From: Novosphingobium profundi
GTDB taxonomy: Bacteria; Pseudomonadota; Alphaproteobacteria; Sphingomonadales; Sphingomonadaceae
Length of the DNA stretch: 64,000 bases
Direction of reading: 5' to 3'
NCBI RefSeq assembly: GCF_020524485.1
Contig: NZ_JAIVLF010000005.1
Location: 62,001 to 126,000, forward strand
The translations under genes and the position numbers were made by a program. Shown here one piece after another: positions 17,150 to 26,101 of the stretch. Position 1 is the stretch's first letter; each line of letters begins with the position of its first letter. Below the pieces are notes generated by a model. The model saw only the letters and a list, made by a program, of their open reading frames with translations, was not told the DNA's origin and ran no database searches.

Positions 17150-18001
17150 TCACAGGGGGCTTGGCAAGGCCTGCCTGTTGGCAAGGCTGGGGAGTTGGGC
17201 GCGCACTTCGGCGATCCGGGCCGGATCGATCTCGGCAAAGCCAAGGCCGGGGCGCCCGCCATCGTCGGCCCCGCCCATGTCGAGGCGGATCTCGCCCCAG
17301 GGGTCAACTATCAGAGAATGCCCATAAGTCGTGCGCCCGTCCGCGTGTTCGCCGACTTGCGCGGCCGACACCACGTAGGCGCTTGCTTCCACCGCGCGGG
17401 CGCATTGCAGAAGATGCCAGTGGGCGCGGCCCGTGGGCACCGTGAAAGCAGCCGGAATGGCGATAAGGTCGCACTTCGCGCGGCCCAGCGCTTCGAACAA
17501 GGCCGGAAAGCGGATGTCGTAACAGATCGCGAGGCCAAGTTTGCCCAACGGAGTGTCCACCGTCACCACCTCGCGGCCCGGCGCATAGGCGTTCGATTCG
17601 CGCCAGCTTTCTCCGCTTGCCAGGTCCACGTCGAACATGTGGATCTTGTCGTAGCGTGCGCGCACCGCACCGGTATCGTCGATCACGAAGGCACGGTTGG
17701 CAAAACGCCCGTCGCCGCCCTCACCCGCATCATCGCCCTTCACCGCGAGCGAGCCCAGATGCACCCAGATGCCCTCGCGCGCGGCCGCCTCGCGCGCGGC
17801 GGCCAGGACCGGGTTCTCCCCCTCGGCCACGACATGCGCCGCCCCGCGCTTGCGGTCACGGTCAAGCAGGCCGCACATCTCGGGCGTGAAGAGCATCGCC
17901 GCCCCTTCGCGGCGCGCCTCGGCGATGGCGCCGACGATGGCCTCGGCGTTGGCCGCGGGATCGATCCCGCTGGTCATCTGGAAAAGCGCGGCGCGGGGCA
18001 T
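17150..18001 (-). CDS. carbon-nitrogen hydrolase (Nit1-like amidase)
   Basis: A 283-residue nitrilase-superfamily protein with the catalytic triad Glu in FTPEMCG, Lys in RYDKIHMFDVD and Cys in AICYDIRFP. The motifs FTPE and KIHMFDVD are those of the Nit1/NitB group, whose members hydrolyse deaminated glutathione; omega-amidase is an alternative. Its position just after glutaredoxin (12 bases) fits a link with glutathione metabolism. Confidence 0.85.
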   Translation of the reverse strand: MPRAALFQMTSGIDPAANAEAIVGAIAEARREGAAMLFTPEMCGLLDRDRKRGAAHVVAEGENPVLAAAREAAAREGIWVHLGSLAVKGDDAGEGGDGRFANRAFVIDDTGAVRARYDKIHMFDVDLASGESWRESNAYAPGREVVTVDTPLGKLGLAICYDIRFPALFEALGRAKCDLIAIPAAFTVPTGRAHWHLLQCARAVEASAYVVSAAQVGEHADGRTTYGHSLIVDPWGEIRLDMGGADDGGRPGLGFAEIDPARIAEVRAQLPSLANRQALPSPL

Positions 18002-18013
18002 CGCTTCAGCCGA

Positions 18014-18277
18014 TCACAAGCCGAGGATCGGGTCGAGCTTGCCTTCGCGCTCCAGCGCGTTGACATCGTCGAAGCCGCCGTAGGCCTTGTCGTCGACAAG
18101 GATCTGCGGAACCGTGCGCGCACCAGGCACGCGCGCTTCCATCTCGTCGCGCTTGGGGCCGCCCATGGTGATGTCGTATTCCTTGTAAGCGACACCCTTC
18201 TGGTCGAACAGGGCCTTGGCGGCCACGCAATAGGGGCAGCCCCACTTGGAGTAGATCTCGACCTTGGGCTGGCTCAT
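18014..18277 (-). CDS. grxC: glutaredoxin 3
   Basis: An 87-residue glutaredoxin with active site CPYC (WGCPYC), TVPQILVDD containing the cis-Pro of the glutathione site, and GGFDD. The frame is open farther upstream, but the ATG at 18277 gives the normal length and has GGAGACA upstream. It reduces mixed disulphides with glutathione in the cytoplasm. It is followed at 12 bases by the nitrilase-family gene. Confidence 0.92.
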   Translation of the reverse strand: MSQPKVEIYSKWGCPYCVAAKALFDQKGVAYKEYDITMGGPKRDEMEARVPGARTVPQILVDDKAYGGFDDVNALEREGKLDPILGL

Positions 18278-18321
18278 GCGGGTGTCTCCTGAAATTTTGC
18301 AAAAGGCCCGGGTGTCAGGCC

Positions 18322-18349
18322 CTTGATTTGGCGCGGCGCTATCATATCT
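18322..18349 (+). promoter_or_regulatory. RpoH (sigma-32)-like promoter of hsp20
   Basis: CTTG (18322-18325), then exactly 17 bases, then CATATCT (18343-18349). The alphaproteobacterial RpoH consensus is CTTG-N17/18-CYTATNT, so there is one mismatch. Initiation about 7 bases on would place the 5' end of the RNA at the first hairpin of the thermometer. Not experimentally supported here. Confidence 0.55.
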
Positions 18350-18356
18350 AATTCCA

Positions 18357-18455
18357 TGTGTCATGGACCAGCCAAAAGGGGATGACACACCTGACGAAGC
18401 GCCGGGCAGCCGGGCTTCACTCACGAAGATTGCTCAGATGAGGATTTTTGTCATG
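18357..18455 (+). ncRNA. ROSE-like RNA thermometer in hsp20 5' UTR
   Basis: Three hairpins fill the leader. The first is an 8-base stem TGTGTCAT/ATGACACA (18357-18364 with 18382-18389). The second is GAAGC..GCTTC with inner CCGG..CCGG and one bulged G (18396-18418). The third pairs TTGCT (18430-18434) with AGGA of the ribosome-binding site (18441-18444), with GAAGA facing TTTTT around it. TTGCT/AGGA, with its weak G-G pair, is the core signature of ROSE elements, which melt on heating to free the ribosome-binding site. Confidence 0.7.
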
Positions 18456-18929
18456 AACCGTATCGATTTTGCGCCCTATCGCCGTTCCATGGTCGGTTTC
18501 GACCGTCTCTTCGACATGCTCGAGAACCAGCACCGCGTGAACGCGGGCGACAAGTATCCGCCCTTCAACATCGAACGCCGCGGCGAGGATGCCTACCGCA
18601 TCACGCTGGCCGTGGCCGGCTTCAAGCCCGAGGACATCGACATCACCGCGCAGGCCAACCTGCTCATCGTCAAGGGCCGCAAGCCCGACGAGGGCGCGGA
18701 TGGCGACTACCTGCACATGGGCATCGCCCAGCGGGGTTTCGATCGCCGCTTCGAACTCGCCGACTACGTGCGGGTGGACGCAGCGGACCTGGCCGATGGT
18801 CTCCTCGTGATCGACCTCGTGCGCGAAGTGCCCGAGGCGATGAAGCCCAAGAAGATCGCCATTGGCGGCAACCAGCTCAAGGTGATCGAGAGCGAGCCCA
18901 ACAAGGACGCGGATAGCGCCGCGGCCTGA
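18453..18929 (+). CDS. small heat-shock protein, Hsp20/alpha-crystallin family
   Basis: 158 residues. The N terminus MNRIDFAPYRRSMVGFDRLFDML is that of IbpA-type proteins. The alpha-crystallin domain spans about residues 35-125, with YPPFNIERRGEDAYRITLAVAGF and GIAQRGFDRRFELADYV, though the usual C-terminal I-x-I motif is only partly visible. The ATG at 18453 is chosen because AGGA lies 8 bases before it and is sequestered by the thermometer hairpin. It is an ATP-independent holdase induced by heat. Confidence 0.92.
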   Translation: MNRIDFAPYRRSMVGFDRLFDMLENQHRVNAGDKYPPFNIERRGEDAYRITLAVAGFKPEDIDITAQANLLIVKGRKPDEGADGDYLHMGIAQRGFDRRFELADYVRVDAADLADGLLVIDLVREVPEAMKPKKIAIGGNQLKVIESEPNKDADSAAA

Positions 18930-18957
18930 GGCTTCGTCCATTCGATGATAGCATTCG

Positions 18958-18988
18958 GGGCGGTCCGCACAGGCGGGCCGCCCTTTTT
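18958..18988 (+). terminator. intrinsic terminator after hsp20
   Basis: GGGCGG-TCCGC, loop ACAG, GCGGG-CCGCCC, then TTTTT. A strong GC stem with a T run on the plus strand, 29 bases after the hsp20 stop and just before the end of the convergent MFS gene. Confidence 0.85.
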
Positions 18989-18995
18989 CGCGGGA

Positions 18996-20489
18996 TTACG
19001 CGCCGTCCTCGCCGTGCCAGGACAGGGGCCGCGCCACGCTCTCCAAAGCCTTACGCTCGTTGTCGAGCCCGAAGCGCCAGCCCACGTAAGCGGCGAGCAG
19101 CATGAGCGCGCTGGCGAAGAGATAGCCGCCCAGCACGTCGGCGCGGGAGCCACTCTCGATGAGGACACCGAAGAGCCAGGGGGCCATGACCCCGCCAATC
19201 CCGGTGCCTAGCGCATAGAACACCGCAATGGCCAGCGCGCGCACTTCGAGCGGGAAACTCTCCGCGACGGTCAGATAGGCCGAGGATGCGGCCGCTGAAG
19301 CGAAGAAGAAGGTCACGCTCCAACACAGGGTCTGCGTGGTGGCATCGAGCATCTCGAGCCGGAAGGCGAGGCCCGTCGCGGCGAGCAGAAGCCCCGAGAC
19401 GCCATAGGTCAGCGCGATCATCGGACGCCGCCCCCAGCTATCGAACAGGGGGCCAAGCAGCAGCGGCCCCAGCACGTTGCCCACCGCGAAAGGCAGCACG
19501 TACCAGCCCACCTGGCCCGAAGGCACGCCATAGAAATCGCTCAGGATCAGGGCGTAAGTGAAGAAGATCGCGTTGTAGAGGAAGGCCTGCGCCGCCATCA
19601 GCACGAGGCCAAGCGCGGTCCGGCGGGGATAGGTTCGGAACAGCACCTCCCACACCTCACTGAGCGGCGTCGCGCGGCGCGCCTTGAGGCGGGCCCTCGG
19701 GGTCTCGCCGTGAATGGTGAGGCCCTGTTCCCGCGTGCGCGCTTCGATCTCGCCCACGATGGCCTCGGCCTTGGCGCCCTGCCCGTGAGTGAGCAACCAG
19801 CGCGGGCTCTCCGGGATGTAGCGGCGCAGCGCGATAACGATCAGCCCCGTCACCGCCCCGAACCCGAAGGCAATGCGCCAGCCGATATCGGGCGCAAAGA
19901 GGCGCGGGTCGAGCACCACCACCGAGAGGCCGCCTGCGACCCCTGCCCCCACCCAGTACGAGCCGTTGATGACAAGATCGGTCCAGCCCCGGCGGCGCGC
20001 GGGGATCAGTTCCTGAATGGCCGAATTGATCGCGCTGTATTCGCCCCCGATGCCAGCGCCCGTCAGAAAGCGCATGAGCGCAAAGCTTGGCAGGTCCCAG
20101 GTGAAGGCCGTGCCAGCCGTGGCGAGCAGATAGATGAGAAGCGTCAGTGTGAAGAGGCGCTTGCGCCCCAGCCGGTCGGTCAACCAGCCAAAGAACAGCG
20201 CACCCGAGACCGCGCCTGCCAGATACAGACTGTTGGCAAGACCGATCTCGCGCGCGGAAAAGGCGAGCACCGGACTTTCGCGCAAGGCGGGCGCAATCGA
20301 GCCGGTGAGCGTGACTTCCAGCCCGTCGAGAATCCAGGTGATGCCCAGCGCGCAGACCACCAGCCAGTGAAAGCGCGACCACGGCAGACGGTCGAGCCGG
20401 GCCGGAACGTCGCTTTCGATCACGCCTTCGGGCAACGCGGACTGCGCCCCATGCCCCTCACCCTGGTGTCTGGTTGCCATGCCCCCCAT
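18996..20489 (-). CDS. MFS transporter (metabolite:H+ symporter type)
   Basis: A 497-residue protein with 12 membrane helices. Motif A GWLTDRLGRKR follows helix 2, and GIGGEYSAINSAIQELIPARRRG and PESPRWLLTHG are signatures of the sugar/aromatic-acid:H+ symporter group. Substrate not predictable. Two in-frame ATGs (20489 and 20480) are possible; neither has an ideal ribosome-binding site. It converges on hsp20 and stands alone apart from the PepSY gene upstream. Confidence 0.85.
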   Translation of the reverse strand: MGGMATRHQGEGHGAQSALPEGVIESDVPARLDRLPWSRFHWLVVCALGITWILDGLEVTLTGSIAPALRESPVLAFSAREIGLANSLYLAGAVSGALFFGWLTDRLGRKRLFTLTLLIYLLATAGTAFTWDLPSFALMRFLTGAGIGGEYSAINSAIQELIPARRRGWTDLVINGSYWVGAGVAGGLSVVVLDPRLFAPDIGWRIAFGFGAVTGLIVIALRRYIPESPRWLLTHGQGAKAEAIVGEIEARTREQGLTIHGETPRARLKARRATPLSEVWEVLFRTYPRRTALGLVLMAAQAFLYNAIFFTYALILSDFYGVPSGQVGWYVLPFAVGNVLGPLLLGPLFDSWGRRPMIALTYGVSGLLLAATGLAFRLEMLDATTQTLCWSVTFFFASAAASSAYLTVAESFPLEVRALAIAVFYALGTGIGGVMAPWLFGVLIESGSRADVLGGYLFASALMLLAAYVGWRFGLDNERKALESVARPLSWHGEDGA

Positions 20490-20525
20490 GCTAGCAAGCG
20501 GCAGGGCAAGAGCAAGCTCAGGGAC

Positions 20526-21251
20526 TTAGCGCTTGCGGCGAGCCCGTCGCAGGCGCGGAAAGCGGTTTGCCAGAAGCACGAAGCCCGAGAGCGCGATGGC
20601 CGTACCGCCCAGCGCAAAGACGAACAGCCACCAGCTGTTGATCCGATCACGCAGCGTCCAGTCCATGATGTGCAGGCCCCACACGAAGTCGAAGAAGCGC
20701 CAGGTGTCGCTGCGCGCAGCCAGGACGGCACCGCTCGACGCGTCGATGTAGAGCCGGGTGCGGTCCGGGTCCGCGAACGTCACCTGCCAGGCCGGAAAGG
20801 GCCCGGCATATTCTGTCCCGACCGGCGCGCGCACAGGCGAAATAGTCTGCACCTTCGTCGGCGTCCCCTTCCACGCGCCCTGTGCGATCTCGGAAGCCGT
20901 GCGGGCGGAAAGCGGGGAAAGCCGACGACCGGACGACGGATCGTGCAGAGCGGCGGCGCCATCGCGGCGGCGCACTTCGAGGACGCTCCCCCCGTTCACG
21001 GCCCGCGTCGTCACCGAAACCAGCGCCCCGTCATTCGCCATCCACGAGGGCAGCGGCGCGTCGGCCGGGAGCACTTCAGGCGTGCGCGCGATGACATGCT
21101 CGGAGCGCACATGCTCGATCTTGAGCCAGGACATGACCGCGCCCGAACCCATCCACAGGAGGACCTGGATTCCCACACAGACCGCCAACCATTTGTGAAG
21201 GCGACTGCCCAGGATGTGCAGCCTTTGCTTGCGCGAACGCGGTACGGCCAA
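20526..21251 (-). CDS. PepSY domain-containing membrane protein
   Basis: About 241 residues: N-terminal helix (LHKWLAVCVGIQVLLWMGSG), a periplasmic region with a PepSY-like stretch (FPAWQVTFADPDRTRLYIDASSG), then FVWGLHIMDW and a C-terminal helix (WWLFVFALGGTAIALSGF) with a basic tail. The start is set at a TTG (21251) because AGAGGGGG sits 5 bases before it. The frame continues upstream through the repeat, where the peptide is not family-like. Probably related to iron or redox functions, but no partner is adjacent. Confidence 0.75.
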   Translation of the reverse strand: MAVPRSRKQRLHILGSRLHKWLAVCVGIQVLLWMGSGAVMSWLKIEHVRSEHVIARTPEVLPADAPLPSWMANDGALVSVTTRAVNGGSVLEVRRRDGAAALHDPSSGRRLSPLSARTASEIAQGAWKGTPTKVQTISPVRAPVGTEYAGPFPAWQVTFADPDRTRLYIDASSGAVLAARSDTWRFFDFVWGLHIMDWTLRDRINSWWLFVFALGGTAIALSGFVLLANRFPRLRRARRKR

Positions 21252-21351
21252 ATGTTCCCCCTCTTCGCCAGGCCCAAAACGATGAGGCCCCGAACACCCA
21301 AGGTTCCGAGAAAAGACGGGAAAGGCAACAGGGAAGTAGACAAGAAATGAT

Positions 21352-21465
21352 TCAAGGGGCCATCGCCCCTTGACCCCAAAATGGGCAGCGTCGCCTTTCT
21401 CGGCCTGCGTGGCGCGCGGGACGTGAGCTAGACAGTTGGGGAAGCCCGAGGGCGATGGCCCTCGG
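21352..21465. repeat. intergenic hairpin repeat, copy 2
   Basis: Same layout as the copy at 10840: left hairpin TCAAGGGGC/GCCCCTTGA (loop CATC, 21352-21373), GACCCCAAA, variable centre, then AGTTGGGGAAGCCCGAG and a right hairpin CCGAGGGC/GCCCTCGG (loop GATG, 21446-21465). The ends are near-identical to copy 1 and the centre differs. It sits between the 3' end of the oxidoreductase gene and the 5' end of the PepSY gene. Confidence 0.75.
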
Positions 21466-21471
21466 AAAATC

Positions 21472-22533
21472 CTACTTCTTAACTGCCTCTTCCAGCACGT
21501 CGCAAAGCGCCACACGCTGCCCCGTCCGGCTCGCCGTGCGCGCGGCCTCGATCACCGCCTGGACGAGGAGGATGTCCTTGCCCGAAACAGCGGCCGCCTT
21601 CTCGCCCCGGCACGCGGCAGCAACATCGTCGTAGAAGCGTTCCTGGCACCCGCGCGGAAGAGCGATCTCGTGGCAGGTGCCTTCGCTGTCAAAGCGCACC
21701 AGTGGTTCAGGATCGCGCCCCCAGTCGGGATCGCCCGGACGCATGCCAGCCACCGATTGGGCTTCCTGCGGGTCGATGCCGTACTTGACCAGCGATCCGC
21801 CGGTGCCGTGGACACAGAAGCGCGGTTCGCCGCCCGCCACGCACATTCCGGCATGAAGGATGGCGCGCATCTGCGGGTAGTGAAGTGTGACGTGGGCGTA
21901 GTCGTCCGACTGTCCGCCCTCGCGCAGCGCCGCGATATCGGCGCTTACGGCTTCGGGGGCACCGAACAGGCACAGCGCCTGGTCGACGAGGTGGGGACCA
22001 AGGTCGAACCACACGCCCGAGCCTTCGCTGCCGTCCTCACGCCAGCGCTCGCGCACCTTGGGGCGGAAGCGGTCGAAGTGGGATTCGAAGTGGACGACCC
22101 GCCCGATCTCGCCTGCCGCAATGGCCGCCTCGATGGCGAGGAAATCGGCATCGCCGCGCCGGTTGTGGAAGGCGGTCACGACGCGGTTCGCACTCTTGGC
22201 GCGCGCGACAAGGTCCTGCGCGCTCGCCAGATCGAGGGTAAAGGGCTTGTCGACGACAACGTGCTTGCCCGCGTCGAGCGCCTGCCCGGCCAGCTGCGCA
22301 TGCGTGGCGCTGGGGGTGGCGATCACGACAAGGTCAATCGTGGGATCGTCGAGCAGGTCGGCGATGTCGGGAACGCGTGCGAGCCCGGGCAGAGGCAGCT
22401 CGGCCTCGGCCCGGCGGCTCACCACCGCGCGCAGGTCAAGACCCGCGCAGGCGGCTATGTAGGGCGCGTGAAACACCCGCGCGGCCATGCCGTTGCCGAC
22501 AAGTCCGACGCCGAGGCGCTCCGAAGCGCTCAA
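21472..22533 (-). CDS. Gfo/Idh/MocA family oxidoreductase
   Basis: A 353-residue NAD(P)-dependent dehydrogenase. Rossmann start [27 protein letters not shown] replaces the usual EKP motif (Asp for Glu, common in the subfamily); substrate domain with [15 protein letters not shown]. Family members oxidise or reduce sugars, inositols or bile pigments; the substrate cannot be told. The start overlaps the pyrG stop by 4 bases, so it is cotranscribed with pyrG. Confidence 0.88.
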   Translation of the reverse strand: MSASERLGVGLVGNGMAARVFHAPYIAACAGLDLRAVVSRRAEAELPLPGLARVPDIADLLDDPTIDLVVIATPSATHAQLAGQALDAGKHVVVDKPFTLDLASAQDLVARAKSANRVVTAFHNRRGDADFLAIEAAIAAGEIGRVVHFESHFDRFRPKVRERWREDGSEGSGVWFDLGPHLVDQALCLFGAPEAVSADIAALREGGQSDDYAHVTLHYPQMRAILHAGMCVAGGEPRFCVHGTGGSLVKYGIDPQEAQSVAGMRPGDPDWGRDPEPLVRFDSEGTCHEIALPRGCQERFYDDVAAACRGEKAAAVSGKDILLVQAVIEAARTASRTGQRVALCDVLEEAVKK

Positions 22534-24161
22534 ACCAGACGCGAGTGCTGGAGCGCGGCCGCCACGAAGCCCGAGAACAGCGGATGCGGTTCAAACGGGC
22601 GCGACTTGAGTTCGGGGTGGAACTGCACGCCCACGAAGAACGGGTGATCGGGACGCTCGACGATTTCGGGCAGCAGGCCATCGGGCGACATGCCCGAGAA
22701 GATCAACCCGTCCTTTTCGAGCGCGTCGCGGTACTTGCCATTGACCTCGTAGCGGTGGCGGTGGCGCTCAGAAATCTCGGTCGCGCCGCCGTAGATGCTG
22801 GAGACCTGGCTGTTGCCATCGAGCTTGGCGATATAGGCGCCAAGACGCATGGTGCCACCCAGATCGCCGCCCTCGGCGCGGGTCTCCAGGCCTTCCTTGC
22901 CCATCCACTCGGTGATGATGCCCACCACCGGCTCGTCGGTCGGGCCGAATTCGGTCGAGCTCGCCGCGGCAATGCCCGCCGCGCGCGCGCCCTCGATGCA
23001 GGCCATCTGCATGCCAAGGCAAATGCCGAAGAAGGGCACCTTGCGTTCACGCGCAAAGCGCACCGCCGCGATCTTGCCCTCGGTCCCGCGTTCGCCGAAG
23101 CCGCCGGGCACGAGAATGCCGTGCATGGGCTCGAGCGCGTGCGCGATCTCGTCGTCGGACTTCTCGAAGATTTCCGCGTCGAGCCACTTGATCTTGACCT
23201 TGGTCTTATTGGCCATGCCGCCGTGGACGAGCGCCTCGTTCAGCGACTTGTAGGCATCTGGCAGGCCGACGTACTTGCCGACCACGCCGATGGTGACTTC
23301 ACCTTCCGGGTTCTGGAAGCGATCCACGATGCCGGTCCAGCGCGAGAGTTCCGGCGCGGGCGAATTGAGGCCGAAGTGGTGGAGCACTTCGGCGTCGAGA
23401 CCCTCGGCGTGGTACTGGAGGGGCACCGCGTAGATGTTGGGCGCGTCGAGCGCAGGAATGACCGCTTCACGGCGCACGTTGCAGAACAGCGCGATCTTGG
23501 CGCGCTCGCTCTCGGGCAGCTCGTGCTCGCAGCGGCACAGGAGGATGTCGGGCTGGATGCCAAGGCCGGTCATCTCGCGCACCGAGTGCTGGGTCGGCTT
23601 GGTCTTCAACTCGCCCGCGGCCGCGATGTAGGGCACCAGCGTGACGTGGACGAAGCAGGTGTTCTCGCGGCCCAGCTCGTTGCGCATCTGGCGCAGCGCC
23701 TCGATGAAGGGCAGGCCCTCGATGTCGCCCACGGTGCCGCCGACTTCGCACAGCACGAAGTCGAGGTCCTCGGTGTCGGCCTGCGCGAAGTTCTTGATCG
23801 CGTCGGTCACGTGCGGGATCACCTGAACAGTCGCGCCGAGATAGTCGCCGCGGCGCTCCTTGGCGATGATGTCCTGGTAGATGCGGCCCGAGGTGATGTT
23901 GTCGCCCTGGTGCGCCGAGACGCCGGTGAAGCGCTCGTAGTGGCCAAGGTCAAGGTCGGCTTCCGCACCGTCGTCGGTCACGAAGACCTCGCCGTGCTGG
24001 TACGGGCTCATCGTGCCCGGGTCGACGTTGAGATAGGGGTCGAACTTGCGGATCCGCACTCGGAACCCACGGGCCTGCAGCAACGCGGCCAGGCTGGCGG
24101 CCATGAGGCCCTTGCCAAGCGAGGAGACCACGCCGCCGGTGATGAAGATGTGCCGCGCCAT
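22530..24161 (-). CDS. pyrG: CTP synthase
   Basis: 543 residues, the usual length. N-terminal synthetase domain with [20 protein letters not shown] (ATP site) and the UTP-binding region, then a glutamine amidotransferase domain with Cys in [11 protein letters not shown] and His/Glu in [10 protein letters not shown]. It converts UTP, ATP and glutamine to CTP in the cytoplasm. It lies downstream of secG behind a terminator, so it likely has its own promoter in the 170-base gap. Confidence 0.97.
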   Translation of the reverse strand: MARHIFITGGVVSSLGKGLMAASLAALLQARGFRVRIRKFDPYLNVDPGTMSPYQHGEVFVTDDGAEADLDLGHYERFTGVSAHQGDNITSGRIYQDIIAKERRGDYLGATVQVIPHVTDAIKNFAQADTEDLDFVLCEVGGTVGDIEGLPFIEALRQMRNELGRENTCFVHVTLVPYIAAAGELKTKPTQHSVREMTGLGIQPDILLCRCEHELPESERAKIALFCNVRREAVIPALDAPNIYAVPLQYHAEGLDAEVLHHFGLNSPAPELSRWTGIVDRFQNPEGEVTIGVVGKYVGLPDAYKSLNEALVHGGMANKTKVKIKWLDAEIFEKSDDEIAHALEPMHGILVPGGFGERGTEGKIAAVRFARERKVPFFGICLGMQMACIEGARAAGIAAASSTEFGPTDEPVVGIITEWMGKEGLETRAEGGDLGGTMRLGAYIAKLDGNSQVSSIYGGATEISERHRHRYEVNGKYRDALEKDGLIFSGMSPDGLLPEIVERPDHPFFVGVQFHPELKSRPFEPHPLFSGFVAAALQHSRLV

Positions 24162-24236
24162 GGGAATTGGGCCTTAAATTGCGTGGGGGGTTCAGCGCAA
24201 GCGCCAAGAACCCGAATCCACAGGTCAAACTCAATA

Positions 24237-24267
24237 AAATGCCGCCTGACTGCGCCAGACGGCATTT
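24237..24267 (-). terminator. terminator after tpiA-secG
   Basis: AAATGCCG...CGGCATTT forms an 8-base stem extended by CTG/CAG inside, read on the minus strand 65 bases after the secG stop. TTTTATTG follows. It separates secG from pyrG. Confidence 0.7.
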
Positions 24268-24331
24268 CGGTTACAATGCTGTTTCGAGACGGCTCCGGAC
24301 TTTCCGATCCGAACCCGCCTTCGCGAAGCTC

Positions 24332-24724
24332 TTACTGCTGCGCAGCTCCGGCGAGCGGATCATCGTTCGCGGGCGCGGCTGCAGCGCCTTCGTCCGATTC
24401 GCCACCAGCCGAGCCGGCAAGCGGGTCCGCCGGGGCTTCCTCAGCCGCCGGTTCACCGCCGCGCTGCAGCGAGGTATCGATATCGCCGACGCTGTTGGCG
24501 TCGACCGCCATCGCGGCAAGAAGAATGCTGAGAACGACGAAGAGACCGGCGAGGATCGCCGTCGCCCGGGTCAGGAAATCGGCCGCGCCGCGCGCCGACA
24601 TCAGGCCACCGGGGTTGCCCCCACCACCGACGCCAAGGCCACCGCCCTCGGACTTCTGAACCAGGATAACACCGACCAGGGCGGCAGCCACCAGCGCCTG
24701 GACGACGGTCAGGAAAACAAACAT
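24332..24724 (-). CDS. secG: preprotein translocase subunit SecG
   Basis: 130 residues. Two membrane helices (MFVFLTVVQALVAAALVGVI and ATAILAGLFVVLSILLAAM) flank the conserved loop VQKSEGGGLGVGGGG...GGLMSARGAADFL typical of SecG. A long acidic Ala/Pro/Gly tail follows, common in alphaproteobacteria. An in-frame start 8 codons upstream exists, but MFVFL is the expected N terminus. It is an accessory subunit of the SecYEG export channel and lies downstream of tpiA on the same strand, a conserved pairing. Confidence 0.95.
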   Translation of the reverse strand: MFVFLTVVQALVAAALVGVILVQKSEGGGLGVGGGGNPGGLMSARGAADFLTRATAILAGLFVVLSILLAAMAVDANSVGDIDTSLQRGGEPAAEEAPADPLAGSAGGESDEGAAAAPANDDPLAGAAQQ

Positions 24725-24914
24725 CAGCTCGATCTCAGCTCTTCTCAACGGGTCTGCGAAACAGGATCACAGACCGCAATCACAAGCGGCGCAGATAAGC
24801 GCAACGCCCCCCGAACGCAACCCGGCCCGGACACGGGATTCAACATGCACGGCCACCCTCCCCCGACCTCGCCGCGCGCGGGCGCGCGCAAGTGCCGGAA
24901 GATCAGGCGCTTAT

Positions 24915-25673
24915 TCAGTCGGCCGCCAGCGTGGCGGCGGCACCGACGATCGAAAGGAAGCTCTCCGCGCTCAGGCTCGCCCCGCCGACGAGCGCACCGC
25001 CCACCTCGGGGACCGAAAGCAGTTCGGCGGCGTTCTCGGCCTTGACCGAACCGCCGTAGAGGATGCGCACGCCCGTACCGCTCTCGCCGTAGAGTTCGAC
25101 CAGCTTGGCGCGGATCGCCCTGTGCATGGCCGCGACATCCTCGACCGAGGGAACGCGGCCCGTGCCGATCGCCCAGATCGGCTCGTAGGCCACGGAGAAC
25201 TTTTCGGGCGCCTGTTCGCCCTGCGGGCACGACGCGGCTACCTGGGCTGCGACGACGCTTTCCGCCTCGCCCGCATCGCGCTGCGCTTCGCTTTCGCCCA
25301 CGCACAGGATCACACCGAGCCCGGCGGCAATGGCGGCGTCCGCCTTGGCCTGCACATCCCCGTCGCTTTCGCCGTGCAGCGTGCGGCGCTCGGAGTGGCC
25401 GACGATGGTGAAGTCGGCGCCGGCATCCTTAAGCATCGGGGCAGAGATGTCGCCGGTGAAGGCGCCGCTCTCCTGAACGTGGCAATCCTGGCCACCAACG
25501 CCAATGATTTCAGCAGCATCACGCGTACGATAGATAAGCGTCGCGGGCGGCGCGATGGCCACCTGAACCCTGGGAAAACGTCCCGCGGCACGGTCGATCG
25601 CGCGCACTTCGTTCAGCATCGCGCGCGTGCCGTTCATTTTCCAGTTTCCGACGATGTAAGGCAATCCGGCCAT
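24915..25673 (-). CDS. tpiA: triosephosphate isomerase
   Basis: 252 residues. Catalytic Lys in VGNWKMNG, His in IVGHSERR, Glu in AYEPIWAIGTG, and the phosphate-binding YGGSVK. The ATG at 25673 follows AAGGGA; the ten-codon upstream extension is not conserved. Interconverts dihydroxyacetone phosphate and glyceraldehyde 3-phosphate. It is followed by secG with a 190-base gap in which I see no gene. Confidence 0.97.
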   Translation of the reverse strand: MAGLPYIVGNWKMNGTRAMLNEVRAIDRAAGRFPRVQVAIAPPATLIYRTRDAAEIIGVGGQDCHVQESGAFTGDISAPMLKDAGADFTIVGHSERRTLHGESDGDVQAKADAAIAAGLGVILCVGESEAQRDAGEAESVVAAQVAASCPQGEQAPEKFSVAYEPIWAIGTGRVPSVEDVAAMHRAIRAKLVELYGESGTGVRILYGGSVKAENAAELLSVPEVGGALVGGASLSAESFLSIVGAAATLAAD

Positions 25674-26101
25674 CTTGGTCCCTTGATCAAATCGACGACA
25701 CACCGAGCGAATCCCGCAGAAAGGGGAATCGGAACGCCGTTGTAGCGGGGCGCTGCTAGGCCAGCACTAGCGGATTTGTCAAAGCCGGGGGAGACTTCTC
25801 TTTCCACTGCGACCATTTCAGGCCCACGCAAGAGCCACAAGTGGACCCGATAGTATTCGCAAGAATGGGCAAGCAAGCCCACATTCATCCAGTCCTTGCG
25901 ACCACGGGGCTCCTTCGCATCGCGCCCGCGCGCCCGAAACCACAGGAATCGGGCGCAAAGCGATGCGATGCCATTGCAGGACGGCGAAAGCCCCCCTAAA
26001 GCCTGCGCCATTTCCCGCCTCCTGCATGAAGGCCCCTGCCCCGGCAGGTGACCCCGGGCAGGAGCGCTTCACAGACCGCTCAGTCAACGGCCGGACAGGA
26101 C
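25674..26101. other. divergent intergenic region between tpiA and the ppiD-like gene
   Basis: 428 bases. A likely tpiA promoter is at 25754-25782. Short open frames here do not read like proteins and have no convincing ribosome-binding site. The sequence near 25985-26060 has G/C runs that could form weak hairpins. Nothing else is recognised. Confidence 0.4.
25754..25782 (-). promoter_or_regulatory. candidate sigma-70 promoter of tpiA
   Basis: Minus strand: TTGACA (25782-25777), 17-base spacer, CTAGCA (25759-25754). The -35 is perfect and the -10 weak. It lies about 80 bases before the tpiA start. Confidence 0.4.

Noticed and set aside
25634..26087. Short open frames in the tpiA/ppiD-like gap
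   Set aside because: No ribosome-binding site, no family-like pattern, and they overlap the candidate tpiA promoter.
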